Part shown: one piece after another, positions 16,550 to 26,580 of the stretch
Position numbering within the stretch: position 1 is the first letter of the stretch
Layout: each line of letters opens with the position of its first letter
Assembly: GCA_019637175.1 (NCBI GenBank)
Contig: JAHBWD010000016.1
Span: 62,001 to 126,000, forward strand
Length of the DNA: 64,000 nt
Reading direction: 5' to 3'
DNA from: Labilithrix sp.
GTDB lineage: Bacteria > Myxococcota_A > Polyangia > Polyangiales > Polyangiaceae
Made by a program: the position numbers and the translations under genes
Notes under the pieces: model-generated
Database searches by the model: none
What the model was told of the DNA's origin: nothing
Seen by the model: the letters and a program-made list of their open reading frames with translations, nothing else

Positions 16550-16561
16550 CGACCCGATCGA

Positions 16562-17962
<1,401 letters not shown>

Positions 17963-18097
17963 CGGCCGTACCTCCCCACCACAGTTCGGCGTTGCATTTA
18001 GCACCGCGGCAGGCCCTGGCACGACGCGTACCATCTGCGACCCCACCGGAGTTCGCGCGTTTGAGGGACCTGAGGCAAGATGGACTTGGGGCAAAAC

Positions 18098-18111
18098 GCC
18101 TCGTGCGAGGC
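18098..18111. promoter_or_regulatory. Perfect dyad, possible operator
   Basis: GCCTCG-TG-CGAGGC, a 6-bp inverted repeat with a 2-base centre, lies between the divergent sigma54 regulator and hsp20. A TTGACA hexamer reading leftward (18122-18117) sits just beside it, although I find no good -10 after it. It does not match CIRCE or HAIR heat-shock operators. Confidence 0.3.
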
Positions 18112-18223
18112 ATTTCTGTCAAGTGTGAGACGTTAATGCATATCCCGTCTCGGATAGGGAAGCAAGCGTGCTCTCCCGGCGCGGGGGGCACCTCGCTTGC
18201 ACCTCTCTCAGCAGGAGCACGGC

Positions 18224-18637
18224 ATGGCAACGCAATGGGATCCGTTTGCGGAGATCGCGTGGCGAACCACCAACGAAGAGGACGCGGCGCGGCCGTGGTT
18301 CGTGCCGGCGATCGACATCTTCGAGGACGACGAGTCGTTCCTCGTGAAGGTCGAGCTGCCGGGCGTGCGGCCGGACGACGTCGTGGTCGACGTGCAGGGT
18401 GGCATCTTGAGCATTCGCGGCGAGCGCGAGCTCGAGAACGCGCAGCATCGTGAGGGCTACCGCCGCATCGAGCGCGCGTACGGCGTCTTCTCGCGCAGCT
18501 TCGCGCTCCCCGACAACGTCGACGGCACCGACGCCGTCGCCGTGATCTCGGAGGGCGTGATGACGCTGCGTCTTCCCAAGTGCGCGCCCGCGAGCGTGGA
18601 GCCGCCCACCGTCCCGCCGATCAAGCGCGCATCATGA
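18224..18637 (+). CDS. Hsp20/alpha-crystallin small heat shock protein
   Basis: 137 residues with a complete alpha-crystallin domain from ~residue 25 to 120: PAIDIFEDDESFLVKVELPG at its start, LSIRGERE in the middle and the closing signature GVMTLRLPK. The C-terminal anchoring motif I-x-I/V is weak (PTVPPIKRAS). AGGAG lies 7 bases before the ATG. This is an ATP-independent holdase for unfolding proteins in the cytoplasm. It is convergent with czcA, 16 bp away, and divergent from a sigma54 regulator that could control it. Confidence 0.93.
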   Translation: MATQWDPFAEIAWRTTNEEDAARPWFVPAIDIFEDDESFLVKVELPGVRPDDVVVDVQGGILSIRGERELENAQHREGYRRIERAYGVFSRSFALPDNVDGTDAVAVISEGVMTLRLPKCAPASVEPPTVPPIKRAS

Positions 18638-18653
18638 GCGCATCTCACGTCGT

Positions 18654-21600
18654 TCAGCCGTCGAGCGGCGGATCGACGGGCGGCGCGGCGGGCACGCGCA
18701 AGGAGTCGCGGACGCCCGCGCGGCGCGGGGCGCCCACCATCGCGTAGACCACGGGCAGCACGAGGATCGTGAGGAGCGTCGCGGAGACGAGGCCGCCGAT
18801 GACGACGGTCGCGAGCGGGCGCTGCACCTCGCTGCCGGGATCGGTCGAGAGCGCCATGGGCAGAAAGCCCAGCGAAGCGACGAGCGCCGTCATGAGGATC
18901 GGGCGCAAGCGGAGCTCGGCCGCGCGGCGGATCGCTTCGTCGTGAACGACGCCCGACATCTCGAGGTGGCGGGCGAACGACACGAGCACGAGGCCGTTGA
19001 GCACCGCGACGCCGAAGAGCGCGATGAAGCCGACGGCGGCGGAGATCGAGAACGGCATCCCTCGCGCCCACAGCGCGACGATGCCGCCGACGACCGCGAA
19101 GGGCACGTTCAGGAAGATCACGATCGCGGCGCGGCGCGATCGGAACGCGAGCCAGAGCAAGAAGAGGATGAGCCCCAGCGCGACCGGGACGACGACGCCG
19201 AGGCGGTGCTTGGCCTCGACGTAGTGCTCGAACTGCCCTCCCCACTCGGCGCGATAGCCGATCGGGATCTTCACGTCGCGCGCGACCGCCGCGCGCGCGG
19301 CGCGCACCACCGAGAGCATGTCGCGTCCGCGCACGTTGAGCTCGACGGTCACGCGGCGCGACTGGCTCTCGCGGCTGATCTGCGCCGGCCCGGTCACGAA
19401 CGACAGATCGGCGACGTCGCCGAGCGGCACGATCTGGCCGGTGACCGATCGCAGCGGGAGGCCGCGGAGCGGATCGAGCTCGCCGGAGAATCCGTGTCCG
19501 GTCTTGACCACGATCGAGAAGCGCCTATCACCCTCGTGCACGACGCCGACCTTGTGACCGACGGAGATCGTCTCCGTCACCTGGTTCACGTCGGCGATCG
19601 TGAGGCCGTAGCGCGCGAGCTTGTTGCGATCGGGCACGATGCGGAGGTACGACAGGCCCGCGACCTGCTCGACGCGCACGTCGGCGGCGCCGGCGACGGG
19701 ACGAACCGCGGCGGCGATCGCGTCGCCGAGCTCCTTCAGGCGATCGAGATCGGGACCGTAGATCGACACGGCGACGTCGGAGCGAACGCCCTCGACGAGC
19801 TCGTTCGTGCGCATCTGGATCGGCTGCGAGATCGCGCCGCCGATCTCGGGCACGCGCGTCTCCATCGTCTCGGCCACCTCGCGGGCGAGATCGTCCTTCG
19901 CGACGCCGCGCCGCCACTGCTTGCGATCCTTGAGGACGACGTAGATGTCGCTCTGCTCGAGGCCCATCGGATCGGTGGCGACCTCGGCGGCGCCGGTGCG
20001 GCTCACGACGGTCTCGACCTCGGGGATCTCGCGGAGCGCCTTCTCGAGGCGCATGCCGGTCGCGACCGATTCGCTGAGCGCGATGCCGGGCAGGCGGCGC
20101 GCCTCGATGAGCAGGTCGCCCTCGTCGAGCTGGGGGACGAACTCGGCGCCGAGCGTCGAGCCGAGCGCGATCGCGCCCGAGACCGTCACCACCGCCGCGG
20201 TGACGGTGACCCATCGGAAGCGGAGGACGCGCGAGAGCCCGCGCGCGTAGAGCGCGCGCGCCTTTCGCAGGAGGAACGTCTCGTGCTCGCCGTCTTTCGG
20301 CGTGACGAGGTAGCTCGTGAGCACCGGCACGAACGTGAGCGAGAGGATGAACGCGCCGGTGAGCGCGAAGAGCACCGTCGTCGCCATCGGCTTGAAGAGC
20401 TTGCCCTCGACGCCCGTGAGCGCGAGGAGGGGCACGTACACGATCGCGATGATCGCCTCGCCGAAGACGCTCGCGGAGCGCACCTCGAGCGTCGCCTGCT
20501 CGACGATGCGGAGCTTCTCTTCGGGGAAGAGCGCGCGCCCGGCGTCGCGGCGCCTCTCGGAGAGGCGCCTCACGGCGTTCTCGACGATGATCACGGCTCC
20601 GTCGACGATCAGCCCGAAGTCGATCGCGCCGAGGCTCATCAGGTTTCCCGACATCCCGAGCGCGTTCATCGCGACGACCGCGAAGAGCAGCGAGAGTGGG
20701 ATCACCGTCGCGACGACGAGGCCGGCCCGCAGATCGCCGAGGAGGAGCAGCAGCACGACGACGACGAGGAGCGCCCCCTCGCCGAGGTTCTTCGCGACGG
20801 TGCGGATCGTGCGATCGACGAGGACGCTGCGATCGTAGAAGGGCTCGATGCGGATCCCGTCGGGCAGGGACGGGCCGAGCGCGGCGAGCTTCGCCTTCAC
20901 CGCCTCCGTGACGACGCGCGAGTTCTCGCCCATCAGCATCAGGGTCACGCCGACGGCGACCTCCCCTTCCCCGTCTTTCGTGGCGGCGCCTCGACGGAGG
21001 CGCGGCCCTAGGTTCACGTCGCCCACGGTCGCGATGGTGATGGGAACGCCTTGCGGCGTGGCGCCGATGACCACGCGCCGGAGATCGTCGACGCTGTGGA
21101 CGAGGCCGTCGGTGCCGATCACGAAGTGCTCGCGGTTCTTCTCGATGTAGCCGCCGCCGGCGTTCGCGTTCGACTTGTTCAGCGCGTCGGCGACCTGCGC
21201 CACCGAGAGGCCCGAGGCCTGGAGGCGCGCAGGATCGAGGACGATCTGGAACTGCTTGTCTTCGCCGCCGAAGCTGTTCACCTCGACGATGCCCGGGACG
21301 GATCGGAGCTGCGGCGCGATCTGCCAGTCGAGGATCTCCTCGATCTGCATCAACGTGTGGCGATCGCTCCGAACCGTGAACTGAAAGACCTCGCCGAGGC
21401 CGGTGCTGATCGGCCCCATTTCGGGGACGCCGTACTGCGAGGGGACGCTCTCTTGCGCCTCGCGCATGCGCTCGGCGACGAGCTGGCGCGCGAGGAAGAT
21501 CCCGGTCTCGTCGCGGAAGACGACGGTGACGACCGAGAGCCCGTACTTCGAAACCGATCGGATCTGCGTCGTGCGCGGCAGCCCGGCCATCGCGCGCTCC

Positions 21601-21815
21601 ACCGGCACGGTGACGTACTGCTCCACCTCCACCGGCGAGAGCGCGGGCGCCGCCGTGATGATCTGAACTTGCACGTTGGTGAGATCGGGCACGGCGTCGA
21701 TCGGCAGCTCGAACGCGGAGCGCACGCCGACGACCATGAAGAGCAGCGTCGCCACGAGGACGACCGCGCGGTTCTTGAGCGACGCGCGCACGAGGCCGCC
21801 GAGCAGCGCCATCAT
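18654..21815 (-). CDS. czcA: Heavy-metal RND efflux pump, inner-membrane subunit (CzcA type)
   Basis: 1053 residues, the normal length of the HME-RND family, with twelve membrane segments in the usual 1+5+1+5 pattern. The TM4 proton-relay motif reads AIDFGLIVDGAVIIVEN, which fits the DFG-x3-DGA-x3-VEN signature of the Co/Zn/Cd/Ni pumps (CzcA/CnrA) rather than the Cu/Ag pump CusA. It drives proton-coupled export of divalent cations with CzcB and CzcC through the envelope. It is the last gene of a three-gene operon, starting 3 bp after the czcB stop. Two adjacent ATGs exist (21815 and 21812). Confidence 0.93.
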   Translation of the reverse strand: MMALLGGLVRASLKNRAVVLVATLLFMVVGVRSAFELPIDAVPDLTNVQVQIITAAPALSPVEVEQYVTVPVERAMAGLPRTTQIRSVSKYGLSVVTVVFRDETGIFLARQLVAERMREAQESVPSQYGVPEMGPISTGLGEVFQFTVRSDRHTLMQIEEILDWQIAPQLRSVPGIVEVNSFGGEDKQFQIVLDPARLQASGLSVAQVADALNKSNANAGGGYIEKNREHFVIGTDGLVHSVDDLRRVVIGATPQGVPITIATVGDVNLGPRLRRGAATKDGEGEVAVGVTLMLMGENSRVVTEAVKAKLAALGPSLPDGIRIEPFYDRSVLVDRTIRTVAKNLGEGALLVVVVLLLLLGDLRAGLVVATVIPLSLLFAVVAMNALGMSGNLMSLGAIDFGLIVDGAVIIVENAVRRLSERRRDAGRALFPEEKLRIVEQATLEVRSASVFGEAIIAIVYVPLLALTGVEGKLFKPMATTVLFALTGAFILSLTFVPVLTSYLVTPKDGEHETFLLRKARALYARGLSRVLRFRWVTVTAAVVTVSGAIALGSTLGAEFVPQLDEGDLLIEARRLPGIALSESVATGMRLEKALREIPEVETVVSRTGAAEVATDPMGLEQSDIYVVLKDRKQWRRGVAKDDLAREVAETMETRVPEIGGAISQPIQMRTNELVEGVRSDVAVSIYGPDLDRLKELGDAIAAAVRPVAGAADVRVEQVAGLSYLRIVPDRNKLARYGLTIADVNQVTETISVGHKVGVVHEGDRRFSIVVKTGHGFSGELDPLRGLPLRSVTGQIVPLGDVADLSFVTGPAQISRESQSRRVTVELNVRGRDMLSVVRAARAAVARDVKIPIGYRAEWGGQFEHYVEAKHRLGVVVPVALGLILFLLWLAFRSRRAAIVIFLNVPFAVVGGIVALWARGMPFSISAAVGFIALFGVAVLNGLVLVSFARHLEMSGVVHDEAIRRAAELRLRPILMTALVASLGFLPMALSTDPGSEVQRPLATVVIGGLVSATLLTILVLPVVYAMVGAPRRAGVRDSLRVPAAPPVDPPLDG

Positions 21816-21818
21816 CGG

Positions 21819-23021
21819 TCAGTCCTCGTGCGCGAGCGTGCCGCGCAAGAGCACGCTCTTGATCGTGAACGCGCCGTCGACGACGATCGGCTCGCCCTCG
21901 GCGAGGCCCGCGAGCACGCGCACGCGACCGGCCGCCGCGTCGCCGACGGTGACCTCGTGGGTCTCGAACTCGCCCTCGCCGACCTGCACGAACACGACCG
22001 TCTTGCCGGCGATCTCGGTGAGCGCGGCGCGCGGCACGACGAGCACGGGCTCGCCGGCCGCCTGGCTCTTGACGACGACGCGCGCGGTGCCGAAGAGCCC
22101 GAGGCGCAGGACGTCGTTCTTGTTGGTGAGGCGCACGCGCGCGTTGACCGTGCGGGCGACCGGATCGATCTGCTTGCCGACGTACTCGACCTTGCCCTCG
22201 AAGCGCTCGCTCGGGTACGCGTTGAGCGTCACCTCGGTCGAGGCGCCGACGTCGAGGCGCCCGAGATCCTTCTCGAACACGCGCGCGAGGAACCACACCT
22301 CCGACAGATCGGCGATGCTCGCGATCGTCTGCTCGGTGCTGACGGGCTGCCCGACGACGGCGTCGCGCGCGACGACGGTGCCGCTCACCGGCGCCTGGAG
22401 CGCGAGCTCCGACCCTGCGCCCGACGCGCCCATGCCGAGCGCCTGGAGCTGCTCGCCGAGCGCCTTCGACTCGGCCTCGAGCGCGTCGGCCTCGGCGCGC
22501 GCAGCGGCGGCCTCTTGCTTGGGCGCGAGGCCCTTCTCGGCGAGGCCGGCGAGGCGATCGGCGTTCGTCCGCGCGGAGGCGGCCTTGGCGATCGTCGCGC
22601 TGTGCGCGGCGCGCACCTTTCCGATCTCGGGGATGCGGAGGACCGCGAGCGTCTCGCCTTTCTTCACGCTCGAGCCCTCGCGGAAGCGAACGTCGACGAG
22701 CCGCCCCGCGACCGGGCTCGACACGCGCGCGCTGCGATCGGGATCGGCGGCGATCTCGCCCGGCAACGCGAGCGTCGGCGCGAGGAGCTCCTTCTGCGCC
22801 TTCTCCGTGCGGATCTTGGCGCCTTCGACGACGTCTTTGGCGAGCTTGGCGCGCTTCGGGATCGTGTCGTGATCCTTCTCGGCCTCGTGCGATCCCGACG
22901 CCGCGCCGGGCGCGGGATCGACGCGCGCCTTGCTCTCTTCCTTGCTCGGGCACCCGACGAGGCCGAACGCGAGCGCGCCGATCATCGCCGCCCCCATGAC
23001 GCCGAGGCACGCGACCTTCAT
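21819..23021 (-). CDS. czcB: Periplasmic adaptor of the metal efflux system (CzcB type lipoprotein)
   Basis: 400 residues: lipoprotein signal with lipobox GLVGC; a lipoyl/barrel-sandwich region (VSSPVAGRLVDVRFREGSSV and its return strand LALQAPVSGTVVARDAVVGQ); a helical hairpin in between (AAAARAEADALEAESKALGE); then beta-barrel and membrane-proximal domains. It is the membrane fusion protein linking CzcA and CzcC. The ATG at 23021 overlaps the czcC stop (ATGA). No His-rich N-terminal metal-binding segment like that of classical CzcB is visible. Confidence 0.92.
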   Translation of the reverse strand: MKVACLGVMGAAMIGALAFGLVGCPSKEESKARVDPAPGAASGSHEAEKDHDTIPKRAKLAKDVVEGAKIRTEKAQKELLAPTLALPGEIAADPDRSARVSSPVAGRLVDVRFREGSSVKKGETLAVLRIPEIGKVRAAHSATIAKAASARTNADRLAGLAEKGLAPKQEAAAARAEADALEAESKALGEQLQALGMGASGAGSELALQAPVSGTVVARDAVVGQPVSTEQTIASIADLSEVWFLARVFEKDLGRLDVGASTEVTLNAYPSERFEGKVEYVGKQIDPVARTVNARVRLTNKNDVLRLGLFGTARVVVKSQAAGEPVLVVPRAALTEIAGKTVVFVQVGEGEFETHEVTVGDAAAGRVRVLAGLAEGEPIVVDGAFTIKSVLLRGTLAHED

Positions 23022-24319
23022 CGCGCACCTTCGAGCGGAGCGCCCGCCGCGAGCGACAGCTCCACCGACGCGATCGCGAGGCCGTGCCGCGCTTCGACGC
23101 GCGCGCGCAAGACGTCCATGAGCTGCTGCTGCGCGAGCACGGCGTCGCGCACCGCGAGGCGACCGGCTTCGACCTCGGCCGCCATGTCGGCGATGATCCG
23201 CTCGGTGCGCGTGATGCGCTCGGGCGTGAAGAGCGCGGCCTCGGCGCGGGCGGCCTCGTAGGCCGCAGCGGCGTTGGCGAGCGCGTTCGACAGATCGCGC
23301 GTGAGCTGAAGGCTGAGCGCGCCGGCCTGCCGCGCGAGCGCCTCCGACTCCGCCGCCTCGCCGACGTACGTCCGGCCGACGGGCTGCGGCAGAGGGAGCG
23401 GCAGCGCGAGCCCGGCGCCGAGGACGCGCTCGTTGTAGCCGTCGTTCTCCGCGTAGATCGAGAGCGTGAGGGTCGGAAACACCGCGCGCCGGAGCGCCTG
23501 CGCGCGCGACGCGTGCGCGCGCTGCTCGTGCTCGAGCGCTTTGACCTCGGGACGCTCTTGCACGATGCGGAGGTTCGCCGACGCGGCGAGCGCGTCGGAG
23601 CCGCCGAGCGGCTCGAGATCGCCGCTCGCGATCGCCGGCGGCTGCGTCGGATCGCGTCCGAGGAGGGTCGTGAGCGTCGCGAGCGCGACGCGTTGCTCGC
23701 GCTCGGCGTGGATGCGGCTCTGCACGAGGCGAAGGGCCGCCGCGTCGGTGATCTCGGCGTCGAGCTTCGAACCGACGCCGGCCTCGGCGCGCGCGCGCGT
23801 CGCCTTCGCGACGTCGGCGCCCGTCGCCTCGAGGCGCTTCGCGACCTCGAGCGCGTCACGCGCCGCGAGCGCGTCGAAGTAGGCGGCGTAGGCGTGCGCG
23901 GCGACCCTGCGCTTGGTCGCGACGACGTCGCTCGTGCGCGCGGCCACCTCGGCGTCGGCCGCGCTCCTGCGAGAGCCGCGCTGGCCGGAGACGTCGATCT
24001 CCTGGGAGAGCGACGCGTAGTAGTTGAAGACTGGACCGCGTCCCTCGCTGTCGGCCGCGCGGCGGCCGCCGCGAAACGAGAGCGTGGGGTTGCTCGGAAA
24101 CCACGGCGCCGCGGCGGCCCTTCGTCCGCCGGCGGCCGCGACGCCCTCGCGCTCCGCGGCGACCGACGCGCTCGCGGCGACGGCGCAGCTCGCCACGTTC
24201 GCGCGCGTCACGACCGCGCACCCGGACGCGCTCCCTTCCGCGCGCGCGGACGCGGGAGAGAGGAGCAGGATGAGCGCCGCGAGCACGGCGCAATCGCGAA
24301 TTTTTCCGCGGAATTCCAA
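23018..24319 (-). CDS. czcC: Outer-membrane efflux channel (TolC/CzcC family)
   Basis: 433 residues with a signal peptide (VLAALILLLSPASARA) and the TolC-type repeated helical pairs (ARTSDVVATKRRVAAHAYAA; ALANAAAAYEAARAEAALF). The start is taken as the TTG at 24319, which has GAGGG 7 bases upstream; a GTG at 24286 is the alternative. It is the first gene of czcCBA. The protein forms the trimeric outer-membrane and periplasmic exit duct. It is divergent from a His-rich lipoprotein, with 110 bp between the starts. Confidence 0.9.
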   Translation of the reverse strand: MEFRGKIRDCAVLAALILLLSPASARAEGSASGCAVVTRANVASCAVAASASVAAEREGVAAAGGRRAAAAPWFPSNPTLSFRGGRRAADSEGRGPVFNYYASLSQEIDVSGQRGSRRSAADAEVAARTSDVVATKRRVAAHAYAAYFDALAARDALEVAKRLEATGADVAKATRARAEAGVGSKLDAEITDAAALRLVQSRIHAEREQRVALATLTTLLGRDPTQPPAIASGDLEPLGGSDALAASANLRIVQERPEVKALEHEQRAHASRAQALRRAVFPTLTLSIYAENDGYNERVLGAGLALPLPLPQPVGRTYVGEAAESEALARQAGALSLQLTRDLSNALANAAAAYEAARAEAALFTPERITRTERIIADMAAEVEAGRLAVRDAVLAQQQLMDVLRARVEARHGLAIASVELSLAAGAPLEGAR

Positions 24320-24429
24320 CGACTCGCCCTCGTTAGTTCAACACTTCACGATATGTGCAACTGTTATCATGAGCGATCGGCTGGGGCAACCGATGTCGTA
24401 GCCTGCGGTACGAAAGGCGGTTTTCCCCC
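24320..24429. promoter_or_regulatory. Divergent promoter region of czcCBA and the His-rich lipoprotein
   Basis: This 110-bp gap is much richer in A+T than its surroundings. Leftward I see TTGCAC (24360-24355) followed after 17 bases by ACTAAC. Rightward I see an extended -10-like TGTTATCAT (24362-24370) without a good -35. No MerR- or ArsR-type dyad is obvious. Inference only. Confidence 0.35.
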
Positions 24430-24864
24430 ATGGAGCTTGGTCGCAGGAAGTTCGTGGAGCTCACCATCCTGTTCTCCGCCGCGTCGCTGATCTCCGCGTG
24501 CAGCGACGACGCGACCAACCCGACGCCTTCGGGCAACGACGCGGGCGGCACCCCGCCGAAGCCCGACGCGGGAGGCGGCAACGACGCGGGGAGCGACGCC
24601 GGGACCGACAGCGGCGGCGGCACGTTCGCGTGCCGCTCGTCGATCACCGAGAACCACGCGCACAGCGTGATGATCCCGATCGCCGATCTGTCGTCGACGA
24701 GCGCCAAGGTCTACAGCATCAAGGGCACCTCGCCGCACGACCACGAGATCACGCTCGAAGCGCAAGACCTGGCCGATCTCAAGGCGGGGATCTCGGTGAA
24801 GAAGGCTTCCACCTTCGCCGACACCCACAACCACGACGTCACGATCCTCTGCGCGACGATCTGA
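24430..24864 (+). CDS. His-rich lipoprotein, candidate metal-binding partner of czcCBA
   Basis: 144 residues. The N-terminus GRRKFVELTILFSAASLISAC has a twin Arg and a lipobox, so Tat export and lipidation are possible. A low-complexity Asn/Gly/Asp/Pro linker follows. The folded part (residues ~65-144) has three HxH motifs: ENHAHSV, SPHDHEITL and DTHNHDVTILC. It ends in a Cys, which together with the Cys of TFACRSS may form a disulfide. No family is known to me. The HxH spacing and its position divergent from a metal efflux operon suggest a periplasmic Zn/Co/Cu-binding protein; this is an inference. Confidence 0.65.
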   Translation: MELGRRKFVELTILFSAASLISACSDDATNPTPSGNDAGGTPPKPDAGGGNDAGSDAGTDSGGGTFACRSSITENHAHSVMIPIADLSSTSAKVYSIKGTSPHDHEITLEAQDLADLKAGISVKKASTFADTHNHDVTILCATI

Positions 24865-24986
24865 TCCGGGCTCTCGGCGCCTAGCTCAGCGTGGCGTTGT
24901 CGTCGGGTGTGGCGACGACGCTTCGTTCGGGGCGAATCGCCCCATCGATGACCGAGGTCATCCGCGGAAATGCGGCGCGAACGTGC

Positions 24987-25002
24987 TGGCATGGAGGGTG
25001 CT
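24987..25002 (+). promoter_or_regulatory. Sigma54 (-24/-12) promoter
   Basis: The sequence CTGGCATGGAGGGTGCTG matches the sigma54 consensus: TGGC at -24, and GG and GC separated by exactly 10 bases (GG 24988-24989, GC 25000-25001). It lies 54 bp before the ATG of the sigma54-dependent regulator and points toward it, so autoregulation is likely. Confidence 0.7.
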
Positions 25003-25010
25003 GCGCAGGA

Positions 25011-25045
25011 GCCACCTTCTGCCATGCAGCCACCCTCTGCCATGC
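25011..25045. repeat. Direct repeat in the regulator leader (two 17-bp copies)
   Basis: GCCACCTTCTGCCATGC and GCCACCCTCTGCCATGC occur 18 bp apart, with one mismatch, between the sigma54 promoter and the ATG at 25056. Their CCATGC/CACCCT parts are partly complementary to the promoter itself (GGCATGG, AGGGTG), so the leader could fold back or bind a protein dimer. Confidence 0.7.
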
Positions 25046-25055
25046 GAGGCGCACG

Positions 25056-26555
25056 ATGAAGAAGCCGGAGCTCCTCGTCGTCGACGACGAGCGCGACACG
25101 TGCGAGCTGCTCGAGATGGCGCTCTCGCGTCAGGGCATGCAGGTGACGACGTCGACCACGGCGAGCGACGCGCTCGAGATGATCGCCGCGCGTGACTTCG
25201 ACGTCGTCCTCACCGATCTCAGCATGCCCCAGGTCAGCGGCCTCGAGGTCTGCGAGCGCGTGCTCGCCGTGCGACCGGAAGTCCCGGTGGTGGTCATCAC
25301 CGGCTACGGAACGCTCGAGACGGCGATGGGCGCGATCCGCGCCGGCGCGTACGACTTCGTGACCAAGCCGATCGAGAGCAAGACGCTCGGCGTCGTCGTC
25401 TCGCGCGCCGTGCAGCACCGGCGACTGCGCGAGCAGATCCGGCAGCTCCGCGCGGCGCGCGACGCGAGCCAGACGGCCCTGACGCGCATCATCGGCGGGA
25501 GCCCGGCGATGCGAAAGGTCGCCGACCTCATCGAGCGCGTCGGCGACAGCGACGCGTCGGTCCTCATCCACGGCGAGACCGGCACCGGCAAGGAGCTCGT
25601 CGCGCGCGCGGTGCACCAGCGGAGTCGCCGGCGCGAGGGCCCGTTCGTCGCGATCAACTGCGCGGCGGTGCCGCACTCGCTGCTCGAGAGCGAGCTGTTC
25701 GGGCACGCGCGCGGCGCGTTCACCGACGCCAAGGCGCAGCGCACGGGCCTCTTCGTCCAAGCCCAGGGCGGAACGCTCTTCCTCGACGAGATCGGCGAGC
25801 TCCCGCTCGACGTCCAGCCGAAGCTCTTGCGCGCCCTGCAAGAGCGCAAGGTCCGGCCCGTCGGCGACAACCGCGAGATCCCCTTCGACGCCCGCATCGT
25901 CGCGGCGACCAACCGCGACCTCGAGAACGAGGTGCGCGAGAAGCGCTTCCGCGAGGATCTCTACTACCGCATCAACGTCGTGAAGATCGAAGTGCCGCCG
26001 CTCCGCGCGCGCGGCGCCGACACGCTCCACCTCGCGCAGCACTTCCTCGAGCAGTTCGCCGAGCGGAGCGGCAAGCCGACGCTACGCCTCTCCGAGCGCG
26101 CCGCCGAGCGCCTCATGGCCTACGAGTGGCCCGGCAACGTGCGGGAGCTCGAGAACACGATCGAGCACGCCGTCGCGCTCGCGCGCTTCGATCAGATCAC
26201 GGTCGAAGATCTCCCGGAGAAGCTCCGCGGATACCTCGCCGGCAGCTTCGTCGCGACCGCCAACGATCCGACCGAGATCGTGACGATGGAGGAGCTCGAG
26301 CGACGGTATCTCTTGCGCGTCTTCAAGCTCGTGGGCAACAACAAGTCGCGCGCCGCCGAGGTGCTCGGGATCGATCGCCGGACGATGTACCGCAAGCTCG
26401 AACGCTACGCGGCGCGTGAAGCCGAGACGGGCGATGCGGTTGAGACCCCGTCGCCGAGCGAGCCCGCAGCGAGCGAGCCGGGGCACGCCGTCGATCGTCC
26501 CGACGGAGAAGCCGCGACGCCGGAGGCCGGCGACGGCGCTCCGCCGCCCCCGTGA
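25056..26555 (+). CDS. Sigma54-dependent response regulator, paralogue
   Basis: 499 residues. Receiver ([31 protein letters not shown]), AAA+ domain ([19 protein letters not shown]) and Fis-type helix-turn-helix ([20 protein letters not shown]) are followed by an extra acidic, Pro/Ala-rich tail of ~55 residues that the other copy lacks. The sigma54-contact loop is again GAFTDA. The ATG at 25056 is preceded by GAGG at 6 bases spacing; the longer frame would translate the promoter and the leader repeats. It is preceded by a -24/-12 promoter and followed closely by the DNA methyltransferase gene (25 bp). Confidence 0.94.
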   Translation: MKKPELLVVDDERDTCELLEMALSRQGMQVTTSTTASDALEMIAARDFDVVLTDLSMPQVSGLEVCERVLAVRPEVPVVVITGYGTLETAMGAIRAGAYDFVTKPIESKTLGVVVSRAVQHRRLREQIRQLRAARDASQTALTRIIGGSPAMRKVADLIERVGDSDASVLIHGETGTGKELVARAVHQRSRRREGPFVAINCAAVPHSLLESELFGHARGAFTDAKAQRTGLFVQAQGGTLFLDEIGELPLDVQPKLLRALQERKVRPVGDNREIPFDARIVAATNRDLENEVREKRFREDLYYRINVVKIEVPPLRARGADTLHLAQHFLEQFAERSGKPTLRLSERAAERLMAYEWPGNVRELENTIEHAVALARFDQITVEDLPEKLRGYLAGSFVATANDPTEIVTMEELERRYLLRVFKLVGNNKSRAAEVLGIDRRTMYRKLERYAAREAETGDAVETPSPSEPAASEPGHAVDRPDGEAATPEAGDGAPPPP

Positions 26556-26568
26556 GGAGCGACTGCCG

Positions 26569-26574
26569 TAAGAT
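26569..26574 (+). promoter_or_regulatory. Candidate -10 (TAAGAT) for a leaderless start
   Basis: TAAGAT ends 6 bases before the GTG at 26581, so transcription would begin at or next to the start codon. No recognisable -35. Part of the TAnnnT pattern described in the findings. Confidence 0.35.
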
Positions 26575-26580
26575 GAGCGG

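Noticed and set aside
18011..18035. TGGCAC near 18017 as a sigma54 promoter
   Set aside because: No GC occurs 10 bases after the GG, so the -12 element is missing.
19528..23859. Open frame of 1443 codons on the czc strand
   Set aside because: Arg-rich out-of-phase reading of czcA, czcB and czcC; no motif and no coherent composition.
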